From NCBI RefSeq assembly GCF_038039215.1, contig NZ_JBBPCL010000001.1, positions 1-64,000 of the forward strand: a stretch of 64,000 bases of DNA. The letters are read 5' to 3'. The notes under the pieces are model-generated. The model made no database searches and had not been told where the DNA came from. It saw nothing but the letters and a program-made list of their open reading frames with translations. Within the stretch, counting starts at the first letter, position 1. The number at the start of each line of letters is the position of its first letter. Below are positions 51,762 to 61,334 of the stretch, piece by piece. Origin of the DNA: Pseudonocardia sp. T1-2H (GTDB taxonomy: Bacteria > Actinomycetota > Actinomycetes > Mycobacteriales > Pseudonocardiaceae). The translations under genes were made by a program, and so were the position numbers.

Positions 51762-52225
51762 GCCGCCGCGGTGCGCTCGTGGCGATGGTCGCGGCGTTCG
51801 CCGCGGTCTCCTGGGGGATCAAGGAGGCCGTCGAGGCCTCGCTGGCCGGCGGCCGCGTCGTCGACCTGGGGATCGTGCAGCTGCGGCTGCTTCGCAACTC
51901 CGGGATCTCGTTCAGCATGGGCGCGGGCCTGCCCGCCTGGGTGATCCTCGCGGTCACCGGGCTGATCACGCTGGTCGTCGCCGTGTTCGGCTGGCGCGGG
52001 GCCCCCACCCTGCCGGTCCTCGGCCTGGTCGGGGTCTCCGGCATCCTCGCCGGCGCGCTGACGAACCTGGCCGACCGCGCGATCGACGGCGCGGTCACGG
52101 ACTACCTGCACACCGGCTGGTTCGCGACCTTCAACGTCCCCGACTCGCTGATCACGCTCGGCGTCGTCGCGCTCGCGATCGCGTTCCTGCTGCAGCCGGA
52201 CACCCCGGCGGAGACGAAGGACTGA
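51758..52225 (+). CDS. lspA: Signal peptidase II-like lipoprotein signal peptidase, 155 aa
   Basis: Four membrane helices and the catalytic Asp pair of LspA: Asp106 in LTNLADR and Asp129 in FNVPDS, plus RNSGISFSMG, the loop near the N-terminus. It cleaves prolipoprotein signal peptides after lipidation. Slightly short at the N-terminus. GTG 51758 overlaps the upstream stop. Its coupling to aacS is unusual; actinobacteria usually carry a separate housekeeping lspA near ileS, so this may be a second copy. Confidence 0.88.
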   Translation: MSRRGALVAMVAAFAAVSWGIKEAVEASLAGGRVVDLGIVQLRLLRNSGISFSMGAGLPAWVILAVTGLITLVVAVFGWRGAPTLPVLGLVGVSGILAGALTNLADRAIDGAVTDYLHTGWFATFNVPDSLITLGVVALAIAFLLQPDTPAETKD

Positions 52226-53512
52226 TCACTCCGCCTCCAGGGATACCGCGGAGCCAGGGACCAGGCCGAGCTGGACGGACTGTCGGCCGAGCACCGCGTC
52301 GAGCAGCCAGTCGACCGCCGTCCGCACGCGATTCCCGGGCATCGCCGCAAGGTGGTAGCCCCGGGTGACGACCTTGGCCGGAAGACCGGAAAGCGGGATG
52401 TGCAGCGGTTCGGCCGCGGCGTCCGTACCACCGAGGTCGACGACGAAGCCCAGGTCGCGATGCTTGTACGGGCGCATCGCCCCGTGCCCCAGTGAGGCGG
52501 CCACGTTCCTGCCGGCGAGCGCGCCCTGCCGCTCGGCGTGCTGTGCCGTCATCGGCGTGACCTGGCCGGGCTTCGTCAGGTCGGGCACGGCGGCGGCGTC
52601 ACCACAGGCGAAGACCTCCGGATGGCCGGGGACGGCGAGCGTCGGGTCGACGATGAGCCGGCCCTTCAGGGTGGGCAGGCCGGTCTCCTCGATGAGCGGG
52701 TCCGGGCTGACGCCGACGCACCAGATCAGCGACCGGGTGGGCACGAAGCCGTCGTCGGTGAGGTGGACGCCGTCGGTGGTCGCCTCCTTGACCGAGACGC
52801 CCATCATGACCTCGACGCCGCGCTTGCGCAGGACCCTGTCCGCGGTCCGGGACATCCGCGGGCTCAGGCCGGGCAGGACGGTCGGGGCGATGTCGAGCAG
52901 CAGCCAGCGCACGCGCTGCCCGGCCAGCTCGGGGAAGCGTTTCACCAGCGCCTCGGTGAAGAGCGGGCCCTGCGCGGCGACCTCGGTGCCGGTGTAGCCC
53001 GCGCCGACCACGACGAACGTGCACCGGGCGGCGCGCTCCTCCGGGTCGTCGGTCGCGGCGGAGAGCTCGATCTGGCGGATGACGTGGTCGCGCAGGTAGA
53101 GGGCCTCGGCGACGCCGCGGTAGCCGTGCGCGTACTCCGTGACGCCGGGGATCGGGAGCAGCTTGTTCACGCTGCCGGCGGCCAGGACGAGCCGGTCGTA
53201 GCCGAGCTGGTGGGTGCCGCCCTCGGGGTCGGTGTAGGTGACGGTCCTGTTCTCGAGCGAGACGACGGTGACCGTGCCCAGCGCGAGCCGGACGCCCTCC
53301 AGCGTGCCCGGGATGGAGACCGTGACCCGGCGGGGGTCCAGGATCGCCGCGGAGACCTCGGGGAGCAGCGGCAGGTAGAGGAAGTAGTCCGTCGGGTTGA
53401 CGACGACGATCTCGGCGTCGGACTCCTCGGGCAGGCTCCGGCGCAGGGACTTCGCCGCGTGGTACCCGGCGAAACCACCGCCGACGATCACGACGCGCTT
53501 CGGTTCGCTCAT
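52226..53512 (-). CDS. Type II NADH dehydrogenase-like FAD oxidoreductase, 428 aa
   Basis: Two dinucleotide-binding motifs: VVIVGGGFAGYHAA at the N-terminus for FAD and VVVGAGYTGTEVAAQ at about 169-183 for NAD(P)H. PLLPEVSAAILDPR and FACGDAAAVPD are typical of NDH-2/sulfide-quinone-reductase-like proteins. The C-terminus (WLLDAVLGRQSVQLG) is amphipathic and may dock to the membrane. It likely passes electrons from NADH to menaquinone. It is convergent with lspA, with stops adjacent. Confidence 0.88.
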   Translation of the reverse strand: MSEPKRVVIVGGGFAGYHAAKSLRRSLPEESDAEIVVVNPTDYFLYLPLLPEVSAAILDPRRVTVSIPGTLEGVRLALGTVTVVSLENRTVTYTDPEGGTHQLGYDRLVLAAGSVNKLLPIPGVTEYAHGYRGVAEALYLRDHVIRQIELSAATDDPEERAARCTFVVVGAGYTGTEVAAQGPLFTEALVKRFPELAGQRVRWLLLDIAPTVLPGLSPRMSRTADRVLRKRGVEVMMGVSVKEATTDGVHLTDDGFVPTRSLIWCVGVSPDPLIEETGLPTLKGRLIVDPTLAVPGHPEVFACGDAAAVPDLTKPGQVTPMTAQHAERQGALAGRNVAASLGHGAMRPYKHRDLGFVVDLGGTDAAAEPLHIPLSGLPAKVVTRGYHLAAMPGNRVRTAVDWLLDAVLGRQSVQLGLVPGSAVSLEAE

Positions 53513-53565
53513 CTTCGACCTGTGCCCCCTGTCGTGTCGCTCCTACCCTGGCACGGTCACGGAGA

Positions 53566-54185
53566 TCACGGGGAGGCCGCGGCGGACCGCCCGGCCCGGA
53601 GGAACTCGACGAGCGCGGCGACGTCGGGCAGCTCGTCGCCCTCCTTCAGCGCCCCGAACGGCGCGTTCCAGAACGGTCCCTCGCGCGGCTCCCAGGGGCC
53701 GACGTAGGCGTACGGCAGGGGGTGCCCGGCGTCGCCGGGCGAGACTCCATAGTTGACCTCGCCGACGCCGACGGCGAGGTCGAAGTGCTCGGGCCACAAC
53801 ACCGGTTCGACGTCCGGGAACAGCGCCCGCAGGGCCGCGTCGCCCCGGGCGAACCAGGCGGCGAGCAGGGCTGCCGCCCCGGCGTCGACGGCCAGGGGCG
53901 CGTCCGGATCGTGCCCGGAGTCCGGGTAGCTGTCCGGTGCTCCGACGGTCACGCCGGCCTCGGCCGCCAGCGACCGGCAGCTCCCGGTCAGGGGGAACCG
54001 CCCGCCGGGCGTGACCAGCTCGGCGCCGTCGACCCGCAGCGGCGAGACCGCCCCGCCGAACCCGCCGGGGATCGGCCGCAACCTGATCCTCTCCCCTGCT
54101 CGCGGAACTGGGGCCCGGCGATCACGAGCTCCGCCACGGCGTGCAGGGAACGCCGGGTGCTCACGAGGGCGTCGGGGTCGGTCAT
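53566..54185 (-). CDS. Hypothetical protein, frameshifted as written, about 206 aa
   Basis: From ATG 54185 the N-terminus reads DALVSTRRSLHAVAELVIAG and then PQFREQ. One frame away follow ERIRLRPIPGGFGGAVSPLR and a long acidic domain (FDLAVGVGEVNYGVSPGD). The join is the C-run 54093-54096; one added base gives a continuous 206-residue protein. I do not recognise the family. It has no membrane segment. The shift is probably a read error. Confidence 0.65.
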
Positions 54186-54356
54186 GCCCCCACTCTGTAC
54201 CCGCGCACCCCTCCGTGCCCGCCTGCTCGCCCGAGCGCGCGGTCGACGCCGCGCGTCGCACCGGAAGGCCCGCGTGGTGGGCCCGCGCCCACGCGGGCTC
54301 GGGACCGGCGGGGTCCCGGGGCTGCTCCCCGGGGCGCGGGGTCGCATGCTGGGGGC

Positions 54357-55562
54357 ATGCTCGTCGCTCCCCGCCGCCCCGTGCTGCCCCGGCCGGTGGC
54401 CTTCGCGACCCTGTCGGCGGTGCTCGTCGCGGTGATGGTCGGGGCGGGCGCCCCCGCCCCGCTCTACGTGCTCTACCAGCAGGAGTTCGGGCTGCCGGAC
54501 TCCGCGGTGACCAGTGCGTTCGTGCTCTACATCCTCCCGGCGGCGCTGGTGCTGCTCGTCGGCGGCCGGCTGTCGGACCATGTCGGACGTCGCCCGGTGG
54601 CGCTCCTGGCGGTGCTGCTGGGGCTGGCCGGATCTTCGGTGCTGTTCGCCGTCGACGGGCTCGGAACGCTGCTGCTCGGCCGGGTGCTGCAGGGCCTCGC
54701 CGCCGGTCTGACGACGGGTGCGCTGGGCGCCTACGTCGTCGACCTGCAGGGTCCGGGCCGCGGCGTCCTCGCCGCCGCCGTCGCCGGGGCCGGCCCGACG
54801 GTCGGGCTGGCGCTGGGCGCGGTCGGGTCCGGGGCGCTGGTCCAGTTCGGCGGGATGCCGCCGTCGACCGTGTTCGTGATCGTCGCCGTCGTGCTGTGTG
54901 CCGGCGCGCTCGGCCTCGCGCTCGCCCCGGAGACCTGCGCGCGCCGACCCGGTGCGCTTCGGTCGTTGCGGCCGCAGATGACCGTGCCCCGCGGGACGCG
55001 CCCCCTCTTCGCCGCGGTGACCTGCGGCTTCGTGGCGTCCTGGGCGCTCGGTGGCTTCTACCAGACGCTCGGGCCGTCGGTGGGCGCGCACCTGCTCGGC
55101 CACGACGGGCGGCTCTTCGGCGGGATCGTCGTCGCCTCCCTGGTCGGGTCCAGCGTGCTGGGTGGGCCGCTCACGGGCCCGCTGCGGCCCTTCCCCGCGG
55201 TGCTCGTGGGCAACGGGTTGCTCGCGCTGGGCACGGTGGTGGCGGTGGTGTCGACCGGCCTGGGAGCCGCCGTTCCGTTCCTGCTGGGCAGCGTCGTCGC
55301 CGGCACCGGCTTCGGGGCCGTGTTCGCGGGCGGCCTTCGACTGCTGCTCGGCGGCGCGGACCAGGACACCCGGGGCGGGCTCCTCTCGGCCGGCTTCCTC
55401 GTCGCCTACCTCGGGTCCGCCGTGCCCACGTTCGTCGCCGGCCGGTTGACGCCCCGCTGGGGGCTGTGGGGCGTGACGGTCGGGGTCGGTGCGCTGGTCG
55501 TGCTGCTCGCGCTGGTGTCGTCGGGGATCGCGCTCGGCGTCCGGCGGGAGCCCGCGCGGTAG
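54357..55562 (+). CDS. MFS transporter, 401 aa
   Basis: Twelve hydrophobic segments of an efflux-type MFS protein: GAPAPLYVLYQQEFG at the first loop and GGRLSDHVGRRPVALLA, the loop 2-3 motif, are clear; GRVLQGLAAGLTTGALGAYVVDL is motif C-like. Substrate unknown; relatives export drugs or metabolites. Start ATG 54357 fits the first helix; upstream in-frame sequence is low-complexity. Confidence 0.85.
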   Translation: MLVAPRRPVLPRPVAFATLSAVLVAVMVGAGAPAPLYVLYQQEFGLPDSAVTSAFVLYILPAALVLLVGGRLSDHVGRRPVALLAVLLGLAGSSVLFAVDGLGTLLLGRVLQGLAAGLTTGALGAYVVDLQGPGRGVLAAAVAGAGPTVGLALGAVGSGALVQFGGMPPSTVFVIVAVVLCAGALGLALAPETCARRPGALRSLRPQMTVPRGTRPLFAAVTCGFVASWALGGFYQTLGPSVGAHLLGHDGRLFGGIVVASLVGSSVLGGPLTGPLRPFPAVLVGNGLLALGTVVAVVSTGLGAAVPFLLGSVVAGTGFGAVFAGGLRLLLGGADQDTRGGLLSAGFLVAYLGSAVPTFVAGRLTPRWGLWGVTVGVGALVVLLALVSSGIALGVRREPAR

Positions 55563-55625
55563 CCGCTCCGGTCCCCGAGGGTGCCCATCGTGACGAGCGC
55601 GCCCGCGATGGTGCGGTGCGGAGCG

Positions 55626-57670
55626 TCAGGACTCGGGGACCTCGCGGCGGATCTCCTCAAGCCAGGTCTTCGCGCTCATGTCGCTCGGCGCACGCCAGTC
55701 CCCGCGCGGGGACAGGCTGCCGCCCGCGGACACCTTCGGGCCGTTGGGCAGGGCGCTCCGCTTGAACTGGGCGAAGCCGTAGAAGCGCTGCGCGAACACC
55801 TCGGACCACTTGCGGATGTCCGCCATCGTGAACGCCCCGCGCTTGTCCGGCGGGAACCCGACCGGCCAGTCCCCCTTCTCCGGGTCGCTCCACGCGTGCC
55901 AGGCGAGGAACGCGACCTTCGACGGCCGGAACCCCCAGCGCAGCACGTGGAACAGCGTGAAGTCCTGCAGCGGGTACGGGCCGACCTTCGCCTCGCTGCT
56001 CTGCACCTGCGCGCCGTCGGTCGAGGGCACGAGCCGGGGGTGATCTCGGTGTCCAGGACGGACTGCAGGACCTCGCCGACCTCGTCGTCGAACTGCTTCG
56101 ACGAGATCACCCAGCGGATCAGGTGCTGGATCAGGGTCTTCGGCACCCCCCCGTTGACGTTGTAGTGCGACATCTGGTCCCCGACGCCGTAGGTCGACCA
56201 GCCCAGCGCCAGCTCGGACAGGTCCCCGGTGCCGAGCACGATCCCGTTGCGCTGGTTCGCCGCGCGGAACAGGTAGTCCGTCCGCAGCCCGGCCTGAACG
56301 TTCTCGAACGTCACGTCGTAGACGGGCTCACCCGCGGAGAACGGGTGGCCCAGGTTCTTCAGCATGAGTCGGGCGGTCTCGGTGATGTCGATCTCCTCGA
56401 ACGTCACCCCGAGGGCCTTGCCGAGCCGGTAGGCATTGCCCTTGGTGTGCTCGCCCGTGGCGAAGCCGGGCAGGGTGAACGCGAGGATGTCGCTGCGGGG
56501 GCGGTTCTCGCGGTCCATCGCCCGTGCCGCGACGATCAGCGCGTGCGTCGAGTCCAGACCGCCGGACACGCCGATGACGATCTTCGGCTGGCGAAGAGCA
56601 CGCAGCCGCTGCTCCAGGCCGCTGACCTGGATGTTGTAGGCCTCGTAGCAGTCCTGCTCGAGCCGGCTCTCGTCCGCGGGCACGAACGGGAAGCGCTCGA
56701 GGTCGCGGAGCAGCCCGATGTCCCCGCGCGGCGGCTCCAGCGCGAACTCCACGGTCCGGAACTCGTCCAGCCGCGCCGCGTGGTGGCGCCGGTTGTCGTC
56801 GAACGTGCCCATCCGCAGCCGCTCGTTGCGCAGCAGCCCCAGGTCGACGTCCGCGACCGAGTTCCGCGGTCCCCTCGGGAAGCGCTCGGTCTCGGCGAGC
56901 AGCACACCGTTCTCGTAGATCATCGTCTGGCCGTCCCAGGACAGGTCCGTGGTGGACTCGCCCTCGCCCGCCGCGGCGTAGACGTAGGCCGCCAGGCAGC
57001 GCGACGACGCGGAGCGGCACATCAGCTTCCGGTCCTCCGCGCGGCCGATCGTGATCGGGCTGCCGGACAGGTTGGCGAGGACCGTCGCGCCCGCGAGCGC
57101 CGCCTCGGCGCTCGGCGGGACCGGGACCCACATGTCCTCGCAGACCTCGACGTGCAGCACGAACCCGGGCACGTCCGAGGCGGAGAACAGCAGGTCCGGG
57201 CCGAACGGGACCTCCGTCCCGGCGACCCGGATCGTGCCGCGCACGTCGTCCCCGGGGGCCATCTGCCGGCGCTCGTAGAACTCCCGGTACGTCGGCAGGT
57301 AGGACTTCGGCGTCACCCCGAGCACCCGCCCGCGGTGGATCACGACGGCACAGTTGTGGATGCGGTGCCGCAAGCGCAGCGGCGCGCCGACGACGAGCAC
57401 CGGCAGCAGGTCCGCGGACCCCGCCACGACGTCGGCGAGCGCCACCTCCACGGCCTCGAGCAGGGAGTCCTGCATCACGATGTCCTCGAGGGAGTACCCG
57501 GAGAGGGTGAGCTCGGGGAACACCACGAGGCCGACGCCGTCCGCGTCGAGGTCCCGGGCCTGCGCCAGCACGGAGGCCGCGTTGGCGGCGGGCTGCGCGA
57601 GGGCGGTGGTGATCGTGGCTGCGGCGACCCGCAGGAAGCCGTGGCGGTAGGCCGACCAGAAGTCCGTCAC
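55626..57670 (-). CDS. nadE: Glutamine-dependent NAD+ synthetase, frameshifted as written
   Basis: Last step of NAD+ synthesis. The N-terminal nitrilase domain has the triad Glu53 (FPELTLSGY), Lys122 (TPKSYLP) and Cys177 (EVCEDMW); the C-terminal synthetase has the ATP loop SGGLDST at 369-375. At the G-run 56036-56040 (coding C-run) the frame changes: before it [12 protein letters not shown], after it [19 protein letters not shown], both proper NadE sequence. One added C restores a protein of about 681 aa, the mycobacterial size. NadE is essential, so a read error is much more likely than a broken gene. Confidence 0.92.
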
Positions 57671-57696
57671 CCCCGCAGTCTGCTACAGCGAGCGGA

Positions 57697-57880
57697 TCAG
57701 TACTCGTCGTGTCGCTTCAGCCACGACATGAACGGGCCGTCCCGGGGCCCGTACCGGTGAACGGCTCGGTGGGCGCGTAGTTGTACTCGTCCGGCCCGCG
57801 GTCGGTCTCGAAGGAGACGTGGAAGTCGAAGTTGAAGTCCCCGCCGGCCGAGGACTACCAGGGCACCGTCCAGCGTCATC
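57697..57880 (-). pseudogene. DUF899-like remnant
   Basis: The minus strand reads WTVPW-stop-SSAGGDFNFDFHVSFETDRG, matching the PWYSSxGxDFNxDFHV block of DUF899 proteins with Tyr changed to a TAG stop, then EYNYAPTEPF and, one frame away, RDGPFMSWLKRHDEY, the family C-terminus. About two thirds of the protein, including the middle, is missing. A GGGCCCCGGG run near 57745 marks the frame change. Confidence 0.6.
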
Positions 57881-57882
57881 GG

Positions 57883-58085
57883 TCATCCGGCAGGCTTCTC
57901 CTGGACGGCCCAGCTGTTGCCGTCCGGGTCGTCGAAGAAGACGAAGGCGTTCCAGGCGCCCCCGTGCCCGTCGAACCACTGGCCGTCCTCGCCGACGTGC
58001 CGGACCGGGCTCCCGTCGACGCCGCGTTCGACGAGCTGGTCACGTCGCTCACCGGGATCACGATGACCTCGAGCTTCCAGTCCAT
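57883..58085 (-). pseudogene. VOC/glyoxalase-family remnant with internal deletion
   Basis: ATG 58085 starts MDWKLEVIVIPVSDV, a classic VOC N-terminus. After that the frame changes and continues DQLVERGVDGSPVRHVGED...AFVFFDDPDGNSWAVQEKPAG, the second metal-binding half. The segment normally between them, about 50-60 residues, is gone. This is a deletion plus shift, not a single-base error. Confidence 0.7.
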
Positions 58086-58152
58086 CTTCGCGGTCCTCTC
58101 GTCGGGTCTGCAACGGCATCTCACCACGAAGAACCGTCGTCGGCCCGGGAAC

Positions 58153-59112
58153 TCATCGCCTGCCCAGCGAACGAATGACCGGCCCGGGGTCGCCGCCACC
58201 CATCGGCGCGAGTACCGGCGTGGTGACCCCTGCCTCCACGTACGCCTCGACCTGCTCCCGGACGGACTCCGCCGGCCCGTGCAGGATCAGCGCGTCGACG
58301 ACGCGGTCCGGGACGGCGGCGACCGCGGCCTTCCGGTCCCCCGCGGCCCAGGCGTCCCACATCCCCTTCAGCTCGTCGCGGCCCAGCCACTCGTGGAAGG
58401 CCCGGTAGACCGGCACGTTCAGGTAGGCGGCGAGGTGGCGGCGGCCGATCCCGCGGGCGGTCTCCGCGTCGACGTCCGGCAGCACGAAGATCCGCGCCAC
58501 GATCTCCTTGCCCCCGCCGACAAAGGGTGCGACGGTCCGGACGTCGTCGGCGGAGAGCCAGTTGACGATCGCGCCGTCGCCCTCCCGCCCGGCGAGCCGC
58601 AGCATCCCGGGCCGCAGCGCCGCGACCAGGACCGGCGGCACCGGATCCGGCGCCTCGGCGAGGGTGAACCCGCTGATCGCGAACGTCTCGTACGTCTCGC
58701 TGACCCGCCCGCCCGCGAACGCCGCCCGCAGGAACCGCACGGTGTCCCGGACGCGCTGGTAGGGCCGGGCGAAGGCGATCCCGTTCCAGCGCTCCACGAT
58801 CACGTCCGACGACGTCCCGACGCCCAGGGCGAACCGTCCCGGGGCGAGGTTCGCCAGCGTCGCCGCGGACATCGCGAGGGTGGCCGGGCCGCGGGTGAAC
58901 GCGGGCGCGATCGCGGTGCCGAGCCGCAGCGACGGAGCCCATTGCGAGGCGAGGACCAGCGGGGAGAACGCATCGGTGCCCGCGGCCTCGGCGGACCAGA
59001 CGTCCGTGTAGCCGAGATCGGGCAGCGCCTCGACCAGGGCACGCTGCTCCCGCAACGGCACCCCGGGGAGCGGGACGCTCAGCCCCCAGCGGCGTTCGGC
59101 AGCGAGCGTCAC
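58153..59112 (-). CDS. LLM-class F420-dependent oxidoreductase, 319 aa
   Basis: TIM-barrel flavin/F420 protein of the luciferase-like superfamily. Conserved blocks: YTDVWSAEAAGTDAFSPL, RLGTAIAPAFTRGPATLAM, GRFALGVGTSSDVIVERWNG. The Asp/Glu pattern near 38-46 resembles F420-dependent reductases of actinobacteria. A second relative lies at 59736-60764. Start ATG 59112; no sign of damage. Substrate unknown. Confidence 0.88.
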   Translation of the reverse strand: MTLAAERRWGLSVPLPGVPLREQRALVEALPDLGYTDVWSAEAAGTDAFSPLVLASQWAPSLRLGTAIAPAFTRGPATLAMSAATLANLAPGRFALGVGTSSDVIVERWNGIAFARPYQRVRDTVRFLRAAFAGGRVSETYETFAISGFTLAEAPDPVPPVLVAALRPGMLRLAGREGDGAIVNWLSADDVRTVAPFVGGGKEIVARIFVLPDVDAETARGIGRRHLAAYLNVPVYRAFHEWLGRDELKGMWDAWAAGDRKAAVAAVPDRVVDALILHGPAESVREQVEAYVEAGVTTPVLAPMGGGDPGPVIRSLGRR

Positions 59113-59190
59113 GCGCTCACCCTAGAGCGGAGGCGCCGGGGCGATGAGGGCTCGGCCGAACTTCGCGACGGCCCGGTACCAACGCCACCG

Positions 59191-59681
59191 TCACGCGAGC
59201 GGCCGGCCGGTGAACCGGTGCCACCAGCGGCGCCGCCCGGCCGGCGGTGCCGCTGCGGGAGGGCGGTCCGGGGGCGGTGGCGCCGGAGGACGGCGTGCCT
59301 CCCGCCAGCCCTCGACGATCGCGTCCGGGTCCGCCTTCCGCAGCGGGACCCGGGGCATCGTCGGCATCCGCAGCTCGCGCACGACCCGGAGGTTCAGCTC
59401 GCGCACGAGGTCCCGGACGGCCTTCTCCGTGCGCAGCCCGCGGACGGTCTCGGGCAGCGCGGCGAGCTCCTTGCGGAGCTGGATCGGCTCGGGCAGCAGC
59501 ACGTCCCGGGAGATCCCCTCGCGCTCCAGGTAGCTGCGGATCCACCAGTTCTCGCTGGTGTCGTGCAGGTTCGGCAGGGGCTTCCCCCTGCCGGGCAGGC
59601 GGTCGAAGTCCCCCGCTCCTGCGCCTCGCGGATCTGCTTCTCGACGGCCGACTCGTGCGGCGTCCTCCGTGGGTCTGGCAC
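59191..59681 (-). CDS. DUF1992 (DnaJ-family domain) protein, frameshifted as written
   Basis: GTG 59681 begins PDPRRTPHESAVEKQIREAQ and, one frame later, DFDRLPGRGKPLPNLHDTSENWW, together the DUF1992 motif. The join is at the C-run 59610-59614; one added base gives a protein of about 163 aa. The C-terminus is Pro/Arg-rich. Some members are fused to J-domains, suggesting a chaperone link, but no function is shown. Probable read error. Confidence 0.7.
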
Positions 59682-59735
59682 GGCGGTCCCCTCCCCGGAT
59701 CCCTGGACCCGACGGTACCGGCGCGGGGGCGGCTC

Positions 59736-60764
59736 TCAGCCGAACGCGTCGGCGATCGTCTGCAGGGCCTGCGCGTCGCCGTGCACGAGGATCGTGTCGA
59801 CGACGGTCTCGTCCCACGCGGCGAGCTCGGCCCTGATCTTGTCCTTGGGCCCGACGAGCGCGACGTCCTCCACCATCTCGAGCGGCACGGCCGCGATCGC
59901 GTCCGCCTTGCGTCCGGCCAGGTAGTGCTCCTGGATGGCGGCGCACTCCGCCTCCCAGCCCATCCGCACGAAGACCTGGTTGTGGAAGTTCACGTCCTTG
60001 GCCCCCATGCCGCCGATGTAGAGGGCCAGCTGGGGGCGGACCGCGTCCGCGGCCTTCTCCACGTCGTCGTCGACGATCACGTTCATCGACGCGGAGACGG
60101 CGAAGTCGTCCAGGCTGGTGTGCCGGGCGCCCGGCCGGGCGAAGCCCTCGGCGAGGGCGGCGCGGTAGAAGCCGTCCGTCTTGGGGGAGAAGAACAGCGG
60201 GAGCCAGCCGTCCGCGATCTCGGCGGCGAGCGCGACGTTCTTCGGGCCCTCGGCCGCGAGGTGGATCGGCAGATCGGTGCGCAGCGGGTGGACCGTGGAC
60301 TTCAGCGCCTTGCCCAGGCCGGCGCCGCCCTGCAGGGGGAGCTGGTAGAATTCGCCGTCGAACTCGACCGGGCGTTCACGCGCGAGGATCTCCCGGACGA
60401 TCGCGATGTACTCCCGGGTGCGGGCGAGCGGCTTCGGGTAGGGCTGGCCGTACCAGCCCTCGACGACCTGCGGCCCGGACGCGCCCAGTCCCAGGACGAA
60501 GCGGCCGCCGGAGAGGTGGTCGAGGGTGAGGGCGGCCATGGCGGTGGCGGCCGGGGTGCGCGCGGACATCTGCAGGATGTTGGTCCCGAGCAGGATCCGG
60601 CTGGTCGCGGCGCCGTACCAGGCGAGCGGCGTCAGGCAGTCCGAGCCGTACGCCTCGGCGCTCCAGATCGCCTCGTACCCGAGGCGTTCGGCGGCGAGGA
60701 CGGCCTCCTGCGCGCCGGCGGGCGGACCGGACGACCAGTAGCCGACGTGGCATCCGAGCTTCAT
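59736..60764 (-). CDS. LLM-class F420-dependent oxidoreductase, 342 aa
   Basis: Luciferase-like TIM barrel: YEAIWSAEAYGSDCLTPLAW, RILLGTNILQMSARTPAATAM, GRFVLGLGASGPQVVEGWYG. 342 residues from ATG 60764. It is a paralogue of the 58153-59112 protein, sharing the same motif order but with longer C-terminal helices. It resembles actinobacterial F420-dependent oxidoreductases of lipid or xenobiotic metabolism. It lies close to acyl-CoA ligases, which hints at fatty-acid chemistry. Confidence 0.88.
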   Translation of the reverse strand: MKLGCHVGYWSSGPPAGAQEAVLAAERLGYEAIWSAEAYGSDCLTPLAWYGAATSRILLGTNILQMSARTPAATAMAALTLDHLSGGRFVLGLGASGPQVVEGWYGQPYPKPLARTREYIAIVREILARERPVEFDGEFYQLPLQGGAGLGKALKSTVHPLRTDLPIHLAAEGPKNVALAAEIADGWLPLFFSPKTDGFYRAALAEGFARPGARHTSLDDFAVSASMNVIVDDDVEKAADAVRPQLALYIGGMGAKDVNFHNQVFVRMGWEAECAAIQEHYLAGRKADAIAAVPLEMVEDVALVGPKDKIRAELAAWDETVVDTILVHGDAQALQTIADAFG

Positions 60765-60846
60765 GGCGGCCTCCCGCGAACACGACAGTGTGGACGGGAC
60801 CCATCCTCGCCCACCGTGGTGCCGCGGGCGGTGTGACGTGCTCGGC

Positions 60847-61215
60847 TCAGCGGGCCAGGTCGGCGAGGAGCTGGCCGTCGACCCACGGGTCCAGGGAGCG
60901 GGCGTGGCCGTTCTCGTCGGTGTAGCCGCAGGCCTTGTTCGTGATCGTGTCCGGCTCGGCAGGGTCCTCGAACCGCGGCGTCGCGTCCGGCTCGCAGGTG
61001 TAGACGGTGCCCGTCGGGACGACGGTGCGGACGACCGTGGCGGGCGTGGCGTCGTCGATGGCGCTGTCCGCGGCGCCGGCCGCGCCCCCGGACGTCAGCG
61101 CGAAGCCGGTGCCGAGGCTCGCGGCGACCATCGCCGGGACCACGGCGATGAGCAGCCGGCGCGGTCCGGCCGTCCCGCGGGTCGCGGTGCGTGTCGCGCA
61201 GTGCCGTCCGGCCAT
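60847..61215 (-). CDS. Exported or membrane-anchored hypothetical protein, 122 aa
   Basis: From ATG 61215 an Arg-rich start (RGTAGPRR) precedes a hydrophobic stretch (LLIAVVPAMVAASLGTGFAL) and an Ala/Gly-rich cleavage-like region (GGAAGAADS). The mature part is about 75 residues, with two Cys (VYTCEPD, NKACGYTD) that could form a disulfide. ATG 61272 would extend the cytoplasmic side. A GGTGGGGA site precedes 61215. No family recognised. Confidence 0.6.
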   Translation of the reverse strand: MAGRHCATRTATRGTAGPRRLLIAVVPAMVAASLGTGFALTSGGAAGAADSAIDDATPATVVRTVVPTGTVYTCEPDATPRFEDPAEPDTITNKACGYTDENGHARSLDPWVDGQLLADLAR

Positions 61216-61334
61216 GTCCCCACCCCCGTCGTGCCGTGCTTCCTGCCCGTTCATCGAGGAGGACCGCCGCATGTGAACAGATCCGGTCCACATTCGTCAC
61301 TTCTGGTGAACCCGTGACGGCTCGGGCAGGCCGG

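Noticed and set aside
56123..57760. A 545-codon plus frame opposite nadE
   Set aside because: Antisense to nadE, which has all catalytic motifs on the other strand.
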